This document shows positions 15,377 through 15,877 of a DNA stretch of 15,877 nt, piece by piece. The notes beneath the pieces are model-generated. The model did no database searches. It had not been told where the DNA came from and saw only the letters and a program-made list of their open reading frames with translations. The DNA is from Flavobacterium sp. (lineage in GTDB: Bacteria; Bacteroidota; Bacteroidia; Flavobacteriales; Flavobacteriaceae). A program made the position numbers and the translations under genes. Positions within the stretch are counted from its first letter, which is position 1. The number at the start of each line of letters is the position of its first letter. The stretch is from positions 1-15,877 of the forward strand of contig JALRGZ010000173.1 of NCBI GenBank assembly GCA_023253295.1. Direction: 5' to 3'.

Positions 15377-15406
15377 AAAAAGTCCCGATTTTTATCGGGA
15401 CTTTTT
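15377..15406. terminator. Bidirectional rho-independent terminator after pyk
   Basis: AAAAAGTCCCGAT (15377-15389), loop TTTT, then the exact complement (15394-15406). It ends in Ts on either strand and lies 18 nt past the pyruvate kinase stop. Confidence 0.9.
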
Positions 15407-15424
15407 GTATGTGAGAAAATCTAT

Positions 15425-15733
15425 TTAGAGAATTTCGGAAACTCTCAAAGTGTTTACCATTCCTTTGTCTTTAATTGGCATAGATGCCAAGTTGATGATG
15501 TAATCACCAGCTTGAACGTGTCCTTTCTCTTTCGCGATATTGTTAATGTCAGTTACAGTTGTGTCTGTACTTTCTTCTTTATCGTAGAAATAAGTTCGAA
15601 CTCCCCATAACAAACTTAATTGTGTAAGGATTCTTTTGTTTGAAGTAAATACTAAAATTTCAGCTGTTGTTGGTCTCCAAGCAGATAATTGGAATCCTGT
15701 ATATCCACTGTTAGTCATTGTAGAAATAGCTTT
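15425..15733 (-). CDS. pyk: Pyruvate kinase, C-terminal fragment (5' part missing)
   Basis: Pyruvate kinase transfers phosphate from phosphoenolpyruvate to ADP as the last step of glycolysis. Only the C-terminal PK_C domain is present, about 100 of an expected ~475 residues. It starts KAISTMTNSGYTGFQLSAWRP and continues TSNKRILTQLSLLWGV to a normal end (GMVNTLRVSEIL). An ATG at 15716-15718 falls inside the conserved domain (STMTNSG) and is not the real start. Reading further upstream on the minus strand the frame stays open, but the residues (IKK preceded by NFLASFYLN when read back) no longer resemble pyruvate kinase. The homology therefore ends at about 15733, at a run of seven Ts. The break is not a window edge; foreign-looking sequence follows it. 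Confidence 0.88.
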   Translation of the reverse strand, partial: KAISTMTNSGYTGFQLSAWRPTTAEILVFTSNKRILTQLSLLWGVRTYFYDKEESTDTTVTDINNIAKEKGHVQAGDYIINLASMPIKDKGMVNTLRVSEIL

Positions 15734-15737
15734 TTTT

Positions 15738-15877
15738 ATGAAGTTAAATAAAGCAGAAAAATATAAATTAGAGCAAGAAAAACTTAGAACAGCTGCGTTA
15801 AAAAAAGGAGTAAATTTAATTGCTCCTGAAACTACATTTTTATCAAAAGATACTCGATTTGGAAAAAACGTGACGAT
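15738..15877 (+). CDS. GlmU-like fragment (linker and start of left-handed beta-helix), probably foreign
   Basis: An open plus-strand frame runs from 15738 off the window edge (46 codons). It reads KLNKAEKYKLEQEKLRTAAL then KKGVNLIAPETTFLSKDTRFGKNVTI. This resembles the middle of bifunctional GlmU (GlcNAc-1-phosphate uridyltransferase/acetyltransferase). The match is to the helical arm after the nucleotidyltransferase domain and the first hexapeptide coil, whose typical form is GVTLIxPETVFLSxDTxIGxDVxIEP, best known to me from Alphaproteobacteria. The ATG at 15738 would be an internal Met, not a gene start, since GlmU has about 220 residues before this point. A complete gene cannot be present here; the sequence switches from pyruvate kinase to this piece within a T-run. 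Confidence 0.6.
   Translation, partial: MKLNKAEKYKLEQEKLRTAALKKGVNLIAPETTFLSKDTRFGKNVT

Noticed and set aside
15359..15610. Plus-strand frame opposite the pyk fragment
   Set aside because: It runs through the pyk terminator and is antisense to conserved pyruvate kinase codons.
15738..15877. A genuine new gene starting at the ATG at 15738, divergent from pyk
   Set aside because: The translation matches the middle of a large enzyme, and the neighbouring pyk is cut at the same place, so a junction explains both better.

Overview
The window is AT-rich, gene-dense DNA from a Bacteroidetes bacterium, most likely Flavobacteriaceae and close to Flavobacterium. The protein families point there (a patatin/outer-membrane-barrel fusion, a small 4-TM cytochrome-b-like protein, a Flavobacterium-type BaxI_1 protein). 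So do several TAnnTTTG (-7) promoter boxes, the absence of Shine-Dalgarno sequences and the A-rich leaders. Almost all genes are chromosomal housekeeping genes. I see no phage, IS element, CRISPR array, tRNA or rRNA.

Layout. 1-349: a perfect AGTA x18 microsatellite, a start-less ORF remnant and a strong terminator. 350-2147 (minus): a group II PLP decarboxylase overlapping a 5-formyl-THF cyclo-ligase. 2263-6305 (plus): uvrC, then a patatin phospholipase fused to an outer-membrane barrel. 6306-6749: non-coding, with a large terminator hairpin, then a promoter-to-terminator unit of about 110 nt that is a candidate small RNA or attenuated leader. 6750-9721 (plus): a probable operon of a DUF3108 exported protein, a tryptophan 2,3-dioxygenase-family protein and an M23 peptidase lipoprotein. 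9895-11538: pgi. 11690-12112: a 4-TM protein. 12201-12704: an exported RlpA-like protein, meeting a minus-strand CYTH protein tail to tail. 13350-14435: dinB, meeting a minus-strand Bax inhibitor-1 family protein across a shared terminator. 15425 to about 15733 (minus): only the last ~100 codons of pyruvate kinase.

The right end is anomalous. Recognisable pyruvate kinase sequence stops at a T-run at 15731-15737. From 15738 the plus strand encodes what looks like an internal piece of GlmU (linker and start of the left-handed beta-helix), of a type I associate with Alphaproteobacteria. The simplest explanation is a chimeric contig end; a real rearrangement is less likely.

Functionally the window mixes DNA repair and damage tolerance (uvrC, dinB), central carbon and one-carbon metabolism (pgi, pyk, 5-FCL), tryptophan catabolism and envelope functions (patatin-barrel, DUF3108, M23, RlpA). 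uvrC and dinB share the same promoter geometry, TAAATTTG-N4-ATG, which predicts leaderless or nearly leaderless mRNAs. I found no convincing novel multi-gene defence or biosynthetic system. The best leads are the chimeric junction, the candidate small RNA at 6568-6690, the leaderless promoter pair, the left-end microsatellite and a probable dispersed palindromic repeat near 13200.
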